64,000 nt of DNA from Gillisia sp. Hel1_33_143. GTDB lineage: Bacteria; Bacteroidota; Bacteroidia; Flavobacteriales; Flavobacteriaceae. The stretch is taken from contig NZ_LT629737.1 in assembly GCF_900104765.1 (NCBI RefSeq), positions 1,178,001 through 1,242,000 of the forward strand. The letters run 5' to 3'. Of this stretch, positions 43,045-51,947 are shown piece after piece. Numbering within the stretch: the stretch's first letter is position 1; the number at the start of each line of letters is the position of its first letter. The notes below the pieces were generated by a model, which was not told where the DNA came from, did not search any database, and saw only the letters and a program-made list of their open reading frames with translations. The translations under genes were made by a program, and so were the position numbers.

Positions 43045-43069
43045 AAAAATGTTTGTATTTTAAATTGGA

Positions 43070-44041
43070 TTACATATCCAATAAGTAAGCGAATATTAAT
43101 GGAGCTACAATTGTAGCATCACTTTCAATTATAAACTTAGGTGTATTGATGTCTAATTTACCCCAAGTGATCTTTTCATTTGGAACAGCTCCAGAGTAAG
43201 ATCCGTAACTTGTGGTAGAATCTGAGATCTGGCAGAAATAGTTCCAAAAAGGAGTATCTGTTCTTTCCATATCTTGATACAACATTGGCACTACACAAAT
43301 TGGGAAATCTCCTGCGATACCTCCACCAATTTGGAAGAATCCAATTCCTTCTTTAGAATTTTCAGTATACCAATCTGCAAGAAAAGTCATATACTCAATT
43401 CCAGATTTCATAGTGCTAGCTTTCAATTCACCTTTAAGAACATAAGAAGCAAAAATGTTACCCATTGTGCTGTCTTCCCATCCCGGTACTACAATTGGTA
43501 AGTTCTTTTCGGCTGCAGCATACATCCAAGAATCTTTAAGATCTATTTCGTAATACTCTTCTAATACTCCAGAAAGCAATAATTTATACATGTATTCATG
43601 CGGGAAATAACGTTCTCCGGCAGCTTCAGCATCTTTCCAGATCTTAACAATGTGCTCTTGAATTCTTCTAAAAGCTTCTTCTTCAGGAATACAAGTATCT
43701 GTAACTCTGTTTAGTCCTTTTTCTAAAAGATCCCACTCATCTTGAGGAGTTAAATCTCTGTAATTTGGCACTCTTTTGTAGTGAGAATGCGCTACTAAAT
43801 TCATTACATCTTCTTCCAAGTTGGCACCTGTACAAGAAATTATTTGCAATTTATCCTTACGGATCATTTCAGCAAATATTTTTCCTATTTCGGCAGTACT
43901 CATTGCTCCTGCAAGAGAAACCAACATTTTAGAACCTTGAGCAAGTTGTTTTTCGTATGCTTCAGCAGCATCTACAAGCGCTGCAGAATTAAAGTGTAAA
44001 TAATATTTTTTAATAAATTGGGAAATCGCTCCTTTACTCAT
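43070..44041 (-). CDS. Deoxyhypusine-synthase-like protein
   Basis: A 323-residue homologue of deoxyhypusine synthase, which in eukaryotes and archaea moves the aminobutyl group of spermidine to eIF5A. It keeps the NAD/substrate segments (VSLAGAMSTAEIG, ISCTGANLEEDVM, FFQIGGGIAGDFP) and the catalytic lysine as K295 in ITWGKLD. Bacteria lack eIF5A, so homologues like this are thought to act on small amines (homospermidine-type chemistry). ATG 44041 gives an 8-base overlap with speB; the longer frame begins inside speB and is unlikely. It is the third gene of a speA-speB operon. Confidence 0.9.
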   Translation of the reverse strand: MSKGAISQFIKKYYLHFNSAALVDAAEAYEKQLAQGSKMLVSLAGAMSTAEIGKIFAEMIRKDKLQIISCTGANLEEDVMNLVAHSHYKRVPNYRDLTPQDEWDLLEKGLNRVTDTCIPEEEAFRRIQEHIVKIWKDAEAAGERYFPHEYMYKLLLSGVLEEYYEIDLKDSWMYAAAEKNLPIVVPGWEDSTMGNIFASYVLKGELKASTMKSGIEYMTFLADWYTENSKEGIGFFQIGGGIAGDFPICVVPMLYQDMERTDTPFWNYFCQISDSTTSYGSYSGAVPNEKITWGKLDINTPKFIIESDATIVAPLIFAYLLDM

Positions 44042-44912
44042 CTTCGTCTTCGTCTGGGTTATGGTTTTGATATTTGAACTTATAGCACAACATTTTATAA
44101 TATAATTTGGCTGCAAGAAAATCTGAAGATTTATCTTTTTCATTAGGACAGAGTTCTACAATGTCAAACCCTACAACGTTCTTTTTCTTGAACATCATTT
44201 TCAAGAATTCTAAGGTTTCATACCAAAAAAGTCCTCCCGGTTCTGGAGTTCCTGTAGATGGTAAAATAGAAGGGTCAAAAGCATCAAGATCTATCGTGAT
44301 GAAAACATTAGGAGTCATCTGCCCAATAGCATCGTCCATCCAATCTTCATAAAGATCATGTGCAAAATAAACCTGATTTTCATCCATGTGGTCCATTTCT
44401 GAAATATCCATAGATCTAATTCCTACCTGCAAAAGGTTGGTAGTTTTACTTGCTTCGTGAAGGGCACATGCGTGATTGCATTTGCTTCCTTCATATTCTG
44501 GTCTTAAATCTGCATGAGCATCTAATTGTACTACAGTAAGATCTGGAAAAGCATCGTTAAACGCGCGAATTGTTCCAATACTTACAGAATGTTCACCTCC
44601 AAAAATGGTAACAAATTTTTCCTGGTCTATGTAATTCTTGGTAATCTTTTGAACAGCTTCTACCATTTTCTCTGGAGATGCGTTCTCTGTTACCGGTGGA
44701 GCCAAGTAAATACCTTTTTTGTAAACTTCTGTGCGGGTTTCGATGTCGAAAAGTTCCATGTTCTCAGATGCATGTAAAAATGCTTCAGGACCTTTGTCTG
44801 CCCCTTTTTGCCAAGAACTTGTTCCATCATAGGGAACGGGAATCAATACCACTTTAGCCTCATCTATTCTGGCATATTTGTCTGGTATCCCGGCGTAATT
44901 CTTTTTGCTCAT
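44034..44912 (-). CDS. speB: Agmatinase/arginase-family ureohydrolase
   Basis: Manganese-dependent ureohydrolase; by context it splits agmatine to putrescine and urea. The 292-residue product has the metal-binding motifs GGEHS (about 116-120), DAHADLR (about 142-148) and DLDAFDPS (about 222-229). The position between an arginine decarboxylase and a deoxyhypusine-synthase-like gene supports agmatinase over arginase or formimidoylglutamase. Its stop overlaps the next start (ATGAGTAA). The terminal DEDEDE tail is unusual but harmless. Confidence 0.92.
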   Translation of the reverse strand: MSKKNYAGIPDKYARIDEAKVVLIPVPYDGTSSWQKGADKGPEAFLHASENMELFDIETRTEVYKKGIYLAPPVTENASPEKMVEAVQKITKNYIDQEKFVTIFGGEHSVSIGTIRAFNDAFPDLTVVQLDAHADLRPEYEGSKCNHACALHEASKTTNLLQVGIRSMDISEMDHMDENQVYFAHDLYEDWMDDAIGQMTPNVFITIDLDAFDPSILPSTGTPEPGGLFWYETLEFLKMMFKKKNVVGFDIVELCPNEKDKSSDFLAAKLYYKMLCYKFKYQNHNPDEDEDE

Positions 44913-44974
44913 TGCTTGATTTTAAAAGATTTAAGTTTCAATTTTTGCTTAAAGTTATAATTTTTTTTGAGAAT

Positions 44975-46378
44975 TTACTTATTTGTGTCGTATCCCAGAA
45001 TATTCAATAGCTCATCTGAGGTTTGTTGATTGCTAAAAAGTTCTGTCTTTAGATTTCCATCTTCATCTCTATCTATTAAAATATGCTTTGGAGAAGGGAT
45101 CAAACAGTGTTGCAATCCACCAAATCCACCAATGCTTTCCTGATAGGCTCCAGTATTAAAAAATCCTATATATAGAGGCTTATCCTTTCTATATTTTGGA
45201 AGATAGATAGCATTTGTATTTTGCTCTGAGTTGTAATAATCATCACTATCACAAGTTAATCCTCCTAGTAGTACTCGCTCATACTCATCATTCCAACGGT
45301 TGATTGCTAGCATCACAAATTTCTTGCTAATTGCCCATGTATCTGGTAATGTAGTAATGAAAGATGAATTGATCATGTTCCACTTCTCTCTATCATTTTG
45401 TTGTTTTTGATAAAGGATCTCATAGATAGCTCCTCCACTTTCACCAACCGTAAAAGAACCAAACTCTGTAAAGATATTTGGAACATCAACCTCTGCTTCT
45501 TCACAGGTTAATTTGATCTGATTGATGATCTCCTCTACCATATATTGATAATCATAATCAAAAGCAAGGGAATTCTTAATAGGAAAACCGCCACCAATGT
45601 TCAAACTATCTAATGTTGGACATACTTTTTTAAGGTCGATATAAACCTTCAAACATTTATTAAGCTCATTCCAGTAGTAAGATGTGTCTCTAATACCAGT
45701 ATTGATGAAAAAGTGAAGCATTTTAAGCTCTACTTGCTCATTTTCTTTGATCTTTTTATTAAAGAATGGAACTATATTCTTATATCCAATTCCAAGTCTA
45801 GAGGTATAGAATTCAAATTTTGGCTCTTCTTCAGATGCAATTCTAATTCCTATTTTATAAGGGTCATTTATCTTTTCAGATAATAGATCAATTTCTTCAT
45901 AATTATCTATAATGGGGATACAATTCTTGTGCCCGCTATTCATAAGATCTGCTATGTTAGAAATATACTGATCTCTTTTAAAACCATTACAGATTACATA
46001 AGTGTCATCTGTGATCTTCCCTGTTTGTTTCAATTTCTGAACGATATTGATATCAAAAGCAGAAGAAGTTTCAATATGTATGTCATTCTTTAGTGCCTCA
46101 TTCAAAACATGTTCAAAATGAGAACTTTTTGTGCAGTAGCAATAATTATAATTTCCTTTATAATCGTGCTTTTCTATGGCATTTTTAAACCAAACCTTCG
46201 CTCGGTTAATATTTTGAGATATCTTGGGTAAATAGGTGAACTTTAACGGAGCACCGTATTTCTCTACCAATTCCATAAGATCTATATCATGGAACTGCAA
46301 TTCATTATCTTCCAATTTAAATTCTTCTTGAGGAAAATAGTAGGTCTGGTCTATTAAGTTGCTATATTTAGTATTCAA
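44975..46378 (-). CDS. speA: Biosynthetic arginine decarboxylase, short form
   Basis: PLP-dependent fold-III decarboxylase converting arginine to agmatine. The 467-residue product has an alanine-racemase-like barrel with the PLP lysine in YNYCYCTKSSHFEHV, the glycine loop LNIGGGFPIK, and the C-terminal LLGGLTCDSDDYY and FFNTGAYQESIGG carrying the catalytic CDSxD. It is about 190 residues shorter than E. coli SpeA and lacks its extra helical insertion, as is usual in Bacteroidota. It is first in the speA-speB-DHS-like operon; 62 bases separate it from speB. Confidence 0.92.
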   Translation of the reverse strand: MNTKYSNLIDQTYYFPQEEFKLEDNELQFHDIDLMELVEKYGAPLKFTYLPKISQNINRAKVWFKNAIEKHDYKGNYNYCYCTKSSHFEHVLNEALKNDIHIETSSAFDINIVQKLKQTGKITDDTYVICNGFKRDQYISNIADLMNSGHKNCIPIIDNYEEIDLLSEKINDPYKIGIRIASEEEPKFEFYTSRLGIGYKNIVPFFNKKIKENEQVELKMLHFFINTGIRDTSYYWNELNKCLKVYIDLKKVCPTLDSLNIGGGFPIKNSLAFDYDYQYMVEEIINQIKLTCEEAEVDVPNIFTEFGSFTVGESGGAIYEILYQKQQNDREKWNMINSSFITTLPDTWAISKKFVMLAINRWNDEYERVLLGGLTCDSDDYYNSEQNTNAIYLPKYRKDKPLYIGFFNTGAYQESIGGFGGLQHCLIPSPKHILIDRDEDGNLKTELFSNQQTSDELLNILGYDTNK

Positions 46379-46738
46379 TGCTTTATTTTAAATGAATTAA
46401 AGATGAAAATGTAGGGATTTATTTATCCTATCAAAAAAATTGACTGGTAAATAATTGTTAAGATAAGGGTTTGGCAAGAATTCCGAAATGAGCTCGCGAG
46501 ATTGCCGAAAGCTATTTGCCTTCTTGCGATGTTGCATCTTACAGATGGCAACGGAGTATAAAATCAATTTAATCAACCGATTTTTGGTTATTCTCTAACG
46601 TATAGATAAATATTCGTTTTAATGAAATAAGGATAAAAATTTGTACAGTATTAGATCTACACAAATTTTTATCTCTTCAAATTTCATTACAAATGTATTA
46701 AAAATGTTATTACTAAAATCTTAAAATTTTAGAGATAA
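46379..46738. other. Gene-free spacer between speA and rluB
   Basis: 360 bases without a credible reading frame. The half near speA holds a locally GC-rich patch (46472-46556) with small inverted repeats: GCAAGAA 46474-46480 / TTCTTGC 46521-46527, palindrome CTCGCGAG 46493-46500, and GTTGCATCT 46531-46539 / AGATGGCAAC 46543-46552. The half near rluB holds a 68-base interrupted inverted repeat. A weak AT-only hairpin (46713-46732) follows the rluB stop. Confidence 0.6.
46621..46688. repeat. Long interrupted inverted repeat
   Basis: Outer arms AATGAAAT (46621-46628) / ATTTCATT (46681-46688) and inner arms GATAAAAATTTGT (46632-46644) / ACAAATTTTTATC (46661-46673) enclose a 16-base loop containing AGATCT. 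It lies about 50 bases beyond the rluB stop; it may be a bidirectional terminator or a small palindromic element. Confidence 0.65.
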
Positions 46739-47578
46739 CTACAACACTTTCAGATTGATAATTTCTTGCTTGGTAAGTACTCTCCAAGTTCCTCTAGGAA
46801 GATCCTTTTTAGTAAGTCCGCCAAAGGTTACACGATCTAATTTCTCCACCTCATAACCAAGGCTCTTAAAGATTCTTTGTACTACGTGAGGTTTTACGCT
46901 ATTGGTTTCCAGACCAATTTCATTCTTAGGTCTATTATCAATATAACTTATCTCCTGTACTTTAATTTTACCATCTTCAAGCGTAATGCCGTCTTTTATC
47001 TTCTGAATATCTTCAAAACTAACAGGCTTTGTAAGTTCTACATGATAGATCTGGCGAATACCATTTTTAGGTTTTCCTAATTGCTTTTCTAAAGCACCAT
47101 CATTGGTAAACAATAAAAGTCCGCTGGCTTGTCTATCTAATTTTCCTACAGGAACTATTTTTCCTTTTGAAGCATTTGCCACAAGATCCATAACCGTTTT
47201 AGAACCTTTCTCTAAACTTCCGGTAGTGAAGAATCCTTTAGGTTTATTCAGTAAGACATATTCTGGCTTTTCTGGATTTAATCTTCTACCGTCAAATTTT
47301 ACCTCATCTGTTAGCATAACACGATAACCCATTTCGGTTACGGTTTTACCATTTACGGTAACATTTCCTGCAGAAATGTATATATCTGCGTCTCTACGAG
47401 AGCAAACTCCAGAATTAGAAATGTATTTATTTAATCTTAAACCTTCCTTTTTTACAGGCTTAGCTGTAGGGGTTTGTTTTTTAACAGGTGCTTTATCTTT
47501 GGAAACGGGCTTGTTCGATCTTCCATCAATCTGCTTACCAACTCTTTTTCCTTTTGAAGATTTCTCGTTTCTGCTCAT
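46739..47578 (-). CDS. rluB: Large-subunit rRNA pseudouridine synthase, RluB/RsuA family
   Basis: Isomerises uridine to pseudouridine in rRNA. The 279-residue product has a lysine-rich, low-complexity N-terminal extension (about residues 1-45), an S4 RNA-binding domain (LRLNKYISNSGVCSRRDADIYISAGNVTVNG), and the catalytic domain with the active aspartate in GKLDRQASGLLLFTNDG and the C-terminal VQRIFKSLGYEVEKLDRV. RluB versus RluE/RluF or RsuA cannot be fixed; RluB is the usual call. A minus-strand -7 box lies 16-23 bases upstream of the start. Confidence 0.88.
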   Translation of the reverse strand: MSRNEKSSKGKRVGKQIDGRSNKPVSKDKAPVKKQTPTAKPVKKEGLRLNKYISNSGVCSRRDADIYISAGNVTVNGKTVTEMGYRVMLTDEVKFDGRRLNPEKPEYVLLNKPKGFFTTGSLEKGSKTVMDLVANASKGKIVPVGKLDRQASGLLLFTNDGALEKQLGKPKNGIRQIYHVELTKPVSFEDIQKIKDGITLEDGKIKVQEISYIDNRPKNEIGLETNSVKPHVVQRIFKSLGYEVEKLDRVTFGGLTKKDLPRGTWRVLTKQEIINLKVL

Positions 47579-47593
47579 ATCTCAAATTTTTTG

Positions 47594-47601
47594 CAAAGAT
47601 A
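47594..47601 (-). promoter_or_regulatory. -7 box of rluB
   Basis: The minus strand reads TATCTTTG, an exact TAnnTTTG match, 16 bases upstream of the rluB ATG. The -33 is not clear. Confidence 0.5.
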
Positions 47602-47649
47602 CTCGATTATTCTCAGTCTGTTAAGCTTAATTCTTAAAGATTTCAATGC

Positions 47650-48555
47650 TTAAAAAACACGATTGAGTACTTCGGCGTGATCTATTAATAAAATACTGAA
47701 AACTCCGGCAACAATTATTAGCTTCAAAATATTATGCAACAGTAAATATTGCCATTTAGCCGAGCTAAAATATAAGAATAACAAGAAGAATATCAGTAAC
47801 ACAAAAGATGTGTAGAAATAGTAATCCATATATCCTGTATCAAATTTTGTAGTGAGAAGAAGAATTGGTACTACTGCTAATATGGTTAGCACAGAAAGGA
47901 AAAACTTGCTCCATTTCTCTCCATACACCACTGGGATAGTTTTGTAATTCAAAATAAGATCGCCTTTTAAATTTTCCAGATCTTTCACTAATTCTCGCAT
48001 AACGATCATGATATAGAGAAAAGTAGCATGAATGAATATAACTGTCTCAAAATTCTTATAATAAAGAAATATGACGAAAAAAGGAATGATAGCTAAAATA
48101 CTTGCCATTAGGTTTCCTAAGAAAAGGATCTTTTTTACCCTGTAGGAGTAAACCCATATCAAGAATATGTAGATAGAAAAGAATACTACCGTTCTAAAAG
48201 ATACGTAGCTGGCAAAAAATATGGAAGCGAAATTCAGAATAAAGTAAACAGACAATTTGGTGCGCTGACTTATAAACCTATCTAACATTGTTTTTTTTGG
48301 CCTATTAATAAGGTCTTTTTCACTATCATAAAAGTTATTTATAATATAACCAGATGCTATAATAGTTGCAGAAGATAGAATTAGGAAGAAAAGATTAGCG
48401 TCAAAAAACACTTTTCTTAAAGGTAATTCTGGAGCTAATATAAAGGCTGAGGTTAGGTATTGTGCCAGAACCAATATTAAAATATTGTATCCTCTCACTA
48501 CCGAAAACAAACTCAGCAACTTAAGCAATAATCGTTTGTTCTTAGCTGCCGCCAT
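47650..48555 (-). CDS. UbiA-family prenyltransferase, likely geranylgeranylglycerol-phosphate geranylgeranyltransferase
   Basis: A 301-residue membrane prenyltransferase with about eight to nine helices. It has the two UbiA aspartate-rich sites: NNFYDSEKDLINRPKKT (about residues 73-89) and DLENLKGDLILNYKTIPVVYG. The short form without extra domains, and its position after mevalonate kinase and mvaD, fit the Bacteroidota enzymes annotated as digeranylgeranylglyceryl phosphate synthase, the second ether-lipid step. The GGGP synthase is at 12.6 kb. Quinone-type UbiA function cannot be excluded from sequence. Confidence 0.8.
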   Translation of the reverse strand: MAAAKNKRLLLKLLSLFSVVRGYNILILVLAQYLTSAFILAPELPLRKVFFDANLFFLILSSATIIASGYIINNFYDSEKDLINRPKKTMLDRFISQRTKLSVYFILNFASIFFASYVSFRTVVFFSIYIFLIWVYSYRVKKILFLGNLMASILAIIPFFVIFLYYKNFETVIFIHATFLYIMIVMRELVKDLENLKGDLILNYKTIPVVYGEKWSKFFLSVLTILAVVPILLLTTKFDTGYMDYYFYTSFVLLIFFLLFLYFSSAKWQYLLLHNILKLIIVAGVFSILLIDHAEVLNRVF

Positions 48556-48570
48556 GAAATTTAGAGAATT

Positions 48571-49509
48571 CTAAAAATTGTAAACTATTTCTAGATTGTA
48601 GTCTTTTAGAGCTTTTTTTGCTTTGTCTATATCTTCAGTAAAGCCTAAAATATATCCACCTCCACCAGAACCACAAAGTTTTAGGTAATAGTCATTGGTT
48701 TCAATACCATTTTGCCAAAGTTTATGAAATTTAGCAGGAATCATAGGTTTGAAATTGTCTAGAACAACATGAGAAAGCTTTTTGATGTTTCCAAAAAGAG
48801 ATTTTACATCTCCTTGCAAAAAGTCATCTACACAGGCATCAGTATGTTTTACAAACTGATCTTTCAGCATTTTTCTAAAAGGTTCCTGTTTCATGTTCTC
48901 CATAAAAATATTTACCATTGGTGCAGTTTCACCAATAGTACCAGAATCTAATAAGAAAACGGCACCTTTCCCATTTTCAGTTTGAGAAGGAATTCCTGCA
49001 GGCTCTATATTATCTTTAGAGTTAATTAATATAGGGATGCTTAAGTAACTATTTAATGGGTCTAATCCTGAAGATTTTCCGTGGAAAAAAGATTCCATAG
49101 CTCCAAAAATGCTCTTCAATTTTAACAGCTTATCTCTAGTTAAATTTTCTAGAACCGTGATTTTATCTGTAGCGTATTCATCATAGATTGCAGCTACAAG
49201 AGCTCCACTACTTCCAACTCCATATCCTTGCGGTATACTAGAGTCAAAATACATTCCCTTTTGAATGTCCTCATTCAAAGTTTTCATATCAAAATGAACC
49301 AATTCTGGATCAGTTACTTCCAATTCAGCTAAATAATCTGCAAATCTTTTCAGACTTTCATTAGATTTAATAGCCACTTCTGAAGGATTTTCATCAACTT
49401 TCAAGGCTCCATTGTAGAAGTTATAAGGAATAGATAATCCCTTAGAATCCTTGATAATTCCGTATTCTCCGAAAAGTAAGATCTTAGAGTAGAATAATGG
49501 TCCTTTCAT
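48571..49509 (-). CDS. Mevalonate kinase-like GHMP kinase
   Basis: GHMP-fold kinase of 312 residues, by context phosphorylating mevalonate. It starts MKGPLFYSKILLFGEYGII, a divergent form of the mevalonate-kinase opening, has the ATP loop SIPQGYGVGSSGALVAAIYDEY, the FHGKSSGLDPLNSYLSIP substrate region, and KLCGSGGGGYILGF near the end. ATG 49509 is chosen because it begins the conserved fold; a longer frame adds unrelated residues and spans the -7 box TATATTTG (minus strand, 49563-49570). It lies between mvaD and the UbiA gene on the same strand. Confidence 0.88.
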   Translation of the reverse strand: MKGPLFYSKILLFGEYGIIKDSKGLSIPYNFYNGALKVDENPSEVAIKSNESLKRFADYLAELEVTDPELVHFDMKTLNEDIQKGMYFDSSIPQGYGVGSSGALVAAIYDEYATDKITVLENLTRDKLLKLKSIFGAMESFFHGKSSGLDPLNSYLSIPILINSKDNIEPAGIPSQTENGKGAVFLLDSGTIGETAPMVNIFMENMKQEPFRKMLKDQFVKHTDACVDDFLQGDVKSLFGNIKKLSHVVLDNFKPMIPAKFHKLWQNGIETNDYYLKLCGSGGGGYILGFTEDIDKAKKALKDYNLEIVYNF

Positions 49510-49562
49510 AAGTGTATAGATTAATCTGTATTTATTGGAATTCCAATATGCTAGATTGTGGG

Positions 49563-49570
49563 CAAATATA
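49563..49570 (-). promoter_or_regulatory. -7 box in the mvaD-mevalonate kinase gap
   Basis: The minus strand reads TATATTTG, an exact match, 54 bases before the mevalonate kinase ATG. It suggests that the kinase and UbiA genes can be transcribed separately from mvaD. Confidence 0.5.
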
Positions 49571-49581
49571 ACCAAATAAAT

Positions 49582-50673
49582 CTACAACTTTTTTGCGCCG
49601 TTTCCAATCTGGTCGCAAATATACTGTCCATTTTCGCAATATGCAACTAGCTCATTCTTAATGAATTCTAAAATTTCAACTTTATTTTTCTTTGGGTAGA
49701 GTACATGAACATTAGCGCCGGCATCTAGCGTAAAGCAAACTGGTAAGGCTGTTGCTTCTCTAAATTCCCATATCTTATTAATGATCTCCATCGTATTAGG
49801 CTTCATCAAGATAAAATAAGGATTGCTGCTCATCATCATAGCGTGTAATGTAAGAGCTTCACTCTCCACTAAATTCATAAAAGCATTTAGGTCTCCGGTA
49901 GCAAATATTGGTTTCAAATTATGTAGGTTATCATGAGCTTGTTGAAACCTGGCTTCTGCAAAAGGATGGCCGTGCATTAAATTATGGCCCACGGTACTGC
50001 TTACTTGTTTTTGCCCTTTATCTACTAATAAGATAGTATCCTGAAACTTTTGAAAAACTGCATCAACTTTATAAGGGTATTTAATTGCGTAGAGGTCTGA
50101 GCTATCGCTTAGATCTGCATGCTTTCCCCATTCTATTAAAGAGCCTTCAATACTTCTACATGCACTTCCAGAACCTAATCTTGCTAAAAAAGAAGCTTTT
50201 TTATTAAAGTATTCGTTTGTAATTTCAGGATTTAACTCTTTTTCTAAACTCATTAAACATAATGCTAAGGCACTCATTCCGCTGGCGGAAGATGCAATAC
50301 CACTGCTGTGCGGAAAAGAATTTTCACTGCTAATCTCTAAGTGATATTCTCTAAGGTATGGGCAATAGTTCTCTATTCTTTTGAAGAAGGTAGATATCTT
50401 GGGTTTGAAATCCTCCTTTTTCTTACCTTCAAAATAGAATTCAAAATCAATGTCTTCATCTTTAGCTGCAGGAGATTCTCTCTTATGAAACTTTAAGGTA
50501 GTTGTGGTTTTGCAATGGTCTAGCGTAAAGCTAACAGAAGGATTTGCAGGAACCTGATTCTCCTTTTTTCCCCAATATTTTACCAATGCAATATTGCTTG
50601 GAGATTGCCAAGTTACACTACCGTTTTCAACAGTTTTAGAATTAGTTCTAGATAAGAAATCATTTTCAGTCAT
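49582..50673 (-). CDS. mvaD: Diphosphomevalonate decarboxylase
   Basis: ATP-dependent decarboxylase making isopentenyl diphosphate, the last step of the mevalonate pathway. The 363-residue sequence has the family signature SPSNIALVKYWGKKENQVPANPSVSFTLD (about 25-53), the ATP loop FPHSSGIASSASGMSALAL (about 131-149), and ARLGSGSACRSIEGSLIEWG (the serine/arginine catalytic region). It indicates that this organism makes isoprenoids from mevalonate. A minus-strand -7 box TATATTTG (50692-50699) lies 19 bases upstream. Confidence 0.96.
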   Translation of the reverse strand: MTENDFLSRTNSKTVENGSVTWQSPSNIALVKYWGKKENQVPANPSVSFTLDHCKTTTTLKFHKRESPAAKDEDIDFEFYFEGKKKEDFKPKISTFFKRIENYCPYLREYHLEISSENSFPHSSGIASSASGMSALALCLMSLEKELNPEITNEYFNKKASFLARLGSGSACRSIEGSLIEWGKHADLSDSSDLYAIKYPYKVDAVFQKFQDTILLVDKGQKQVSSTVGHNLMHGHPFAEARFQQAHDNLHNLKPIFATGDLNAFMNLVESEALTLHAMMMSSNPYFILMKPNTMEIINKIWEFREATALPVCFTLDAGANVHVLYPKKNKVEILEFIKNELVAYCENGQYICDQIGNGAKKL

Positions 50674-50691
50674 GCTTCAGAAAAATTTACG

Positions 50692-50699
50692 CAAATATA
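50692..50699 (-). promoter_or_regulatory. -7 box of mvaD
   Basis: The minus strand reads TATATTTG, an exact match, ending 19 bases before the mvaD ATG in the 41-base gap after the flavoprotein gene. Confidence 0.55.
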
Positions 50700-50714
50700 C
50701 TTTTTTAGTTCACA

Positions 50715-51929
50715 CTATTTAGAGCTCATGCCCTGTGCCGCCAAATACCCGCCTGTCCATGCATTTTGAAAATTGAAGCCTCCTGTAATAGCATCAATAT
50801 TTAATACCTCTCCAGCAAAATATAGATTCTTAAGCAATTTGCTCTCAAAGGTCTTAAAATTCACTTCTTTCAGATTAACGCCACCTGCAGTAACAAACTC
50901 CTCCTTAAAAGTACTTTTTCCATCTACCTTAAATACAGCTTCTGTAAGTTGTAAGCTTAGGGCTTGTAATTGAGTTTTATTCAGATCTGCCCATATCGTA
51001 TCTTCAGCAATAGTAGCTGCTTTAACAAGTTGTTGCCATAATCTTTTAGGAAGCTCGAATTGCGCGTATTTTGATATTTGCTGTTTAGAATGTTCGATCT
51101 TCAACTCTTTTAGTTCTTCTAGAATAGATTCAGAAGTATGACCGGGTAACCAATTCACTTGGATGTTAAACTTATAGTCAACATCATGTAATTTTCTAGC
51201 TCCCCACGCCGAAAGTTTTAAAATTCCTGGTCCGCTAAGGCCCCAATGAGTAATTAGGGTTGGTCCTTCACTTTCTAATTTTTGTCCGATTATTTTAATT
51301 TCGGTGTAGGTAGAAACTCCCGGAAGATCTTTTATTCTCGAATCTTTTATGTTGAAAGTGAATAAGGACGGAACTGCATTTTCTATGGAATGTCCTAGTT
51401 TTTCAAGTAATTTCCACACTTTAGGATTGCTTCCGGTAGCTAGTAAGATCTTTTCAGCAGAAAATTGATCTTTATTAGTGCTGATGTTCCAATTGGCATC
51501 TACCTGTTCTATATTTTGTACAGATTGATTTTTTAAAGTATCTATCTTTAATTTCTCGGTAGCTTGAAGAAAACAATTAATAATACTTTCTGAAGAATCT
51601 GAAACCGGAAACATTCTGCCATCATCTTCAATTTTAAGCTCAATTCCATGTTGCTCAAACCAGGAGATAGTATCACTGGTCATAAAACTATGAAAAGGGC
51701 CTCTAAGTTCTTTTTCACCTCTTGGATAATTTTTAACCAGATCTTGAGGTATAAATTCTGCATGGGTAACATTGCAACGTCCGCCACCAGAAATTCTAAC
51801 TTTAGTAAGAACATCTTTTCCTCTTTCTAGTATAAGGATCTTCGCATGAGAATCCATTTCTGCAGCATTTATAGCAGTAAAAAATCCTGCCGCACCACCT
51901 CCAATTATTATTATATCGTAATGTTTCAT
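50715..51929 (-). CDS. HI0933-like FAD-dependent oxidoreductase
   Basis: A 404-residue flavoprotein of the HI0933/YhiN (BaiN/RdsA-like) family. It opens with the FAD-binding MKHYDIIIIGGGAAGFFTAINAAEM, contains KVRISGGGRCNVTHAE, a second nucleotide segment LLATGSNPKVWKLLEKLGHSI, and the C-terminal LYFAGEVLNIDAITGGFNFQNAWTGGYLA. Members are tied to different reductions in different species, and the native substrate is unclear. It is followed on the minus strand by mvaD, which has its own promoter. Confidence 0.9.
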   Translation of the reverse strand: MKHYDIIIIGGGAAGFFTAINAAEMDSHAKILILERGKDVLTKVRISGGGRCNVTHAEFIPQDLVKNYPRGEKELRGPFHSFMTSDTISWFEQHGIELKIEDDGRMFPVSDSSESIINCFLQATEKLKIDTLKNQSVQNIEQVDANWNISTNKDQFSAEKILLATGSNPKVWKLLEKLGHSIENAVPSLFTFNIKDSRIKDLPGVSTYTEIKIIGQKLESEGPTLITHWGLSGPGILKLSAWGARKLHDVDYKFNIQVNWLPGHTSESILEELKELKIEHSKQQISKYAQFELPKRLWQQLVKAATIAEDTIWADLNKTQLQALSLQLTEAVFKVDGKSTFKEEFVTAGGVNLKEVNFKTFESKLLKNLYFAGEVLNIDAITGGFNFQNAWTGGYLAAQGMSSK

Positions 51930-51947
51930 AAATAACTTTTCAGGATC

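Noticed and set aside
44042..44143. 34-residue N-terminal extension of the deoxyhypusine-synthase-like protein
   Set aside because: It lies entirely within speB in another frame; the ATG overlapping the speB stop starts the conserved domain.
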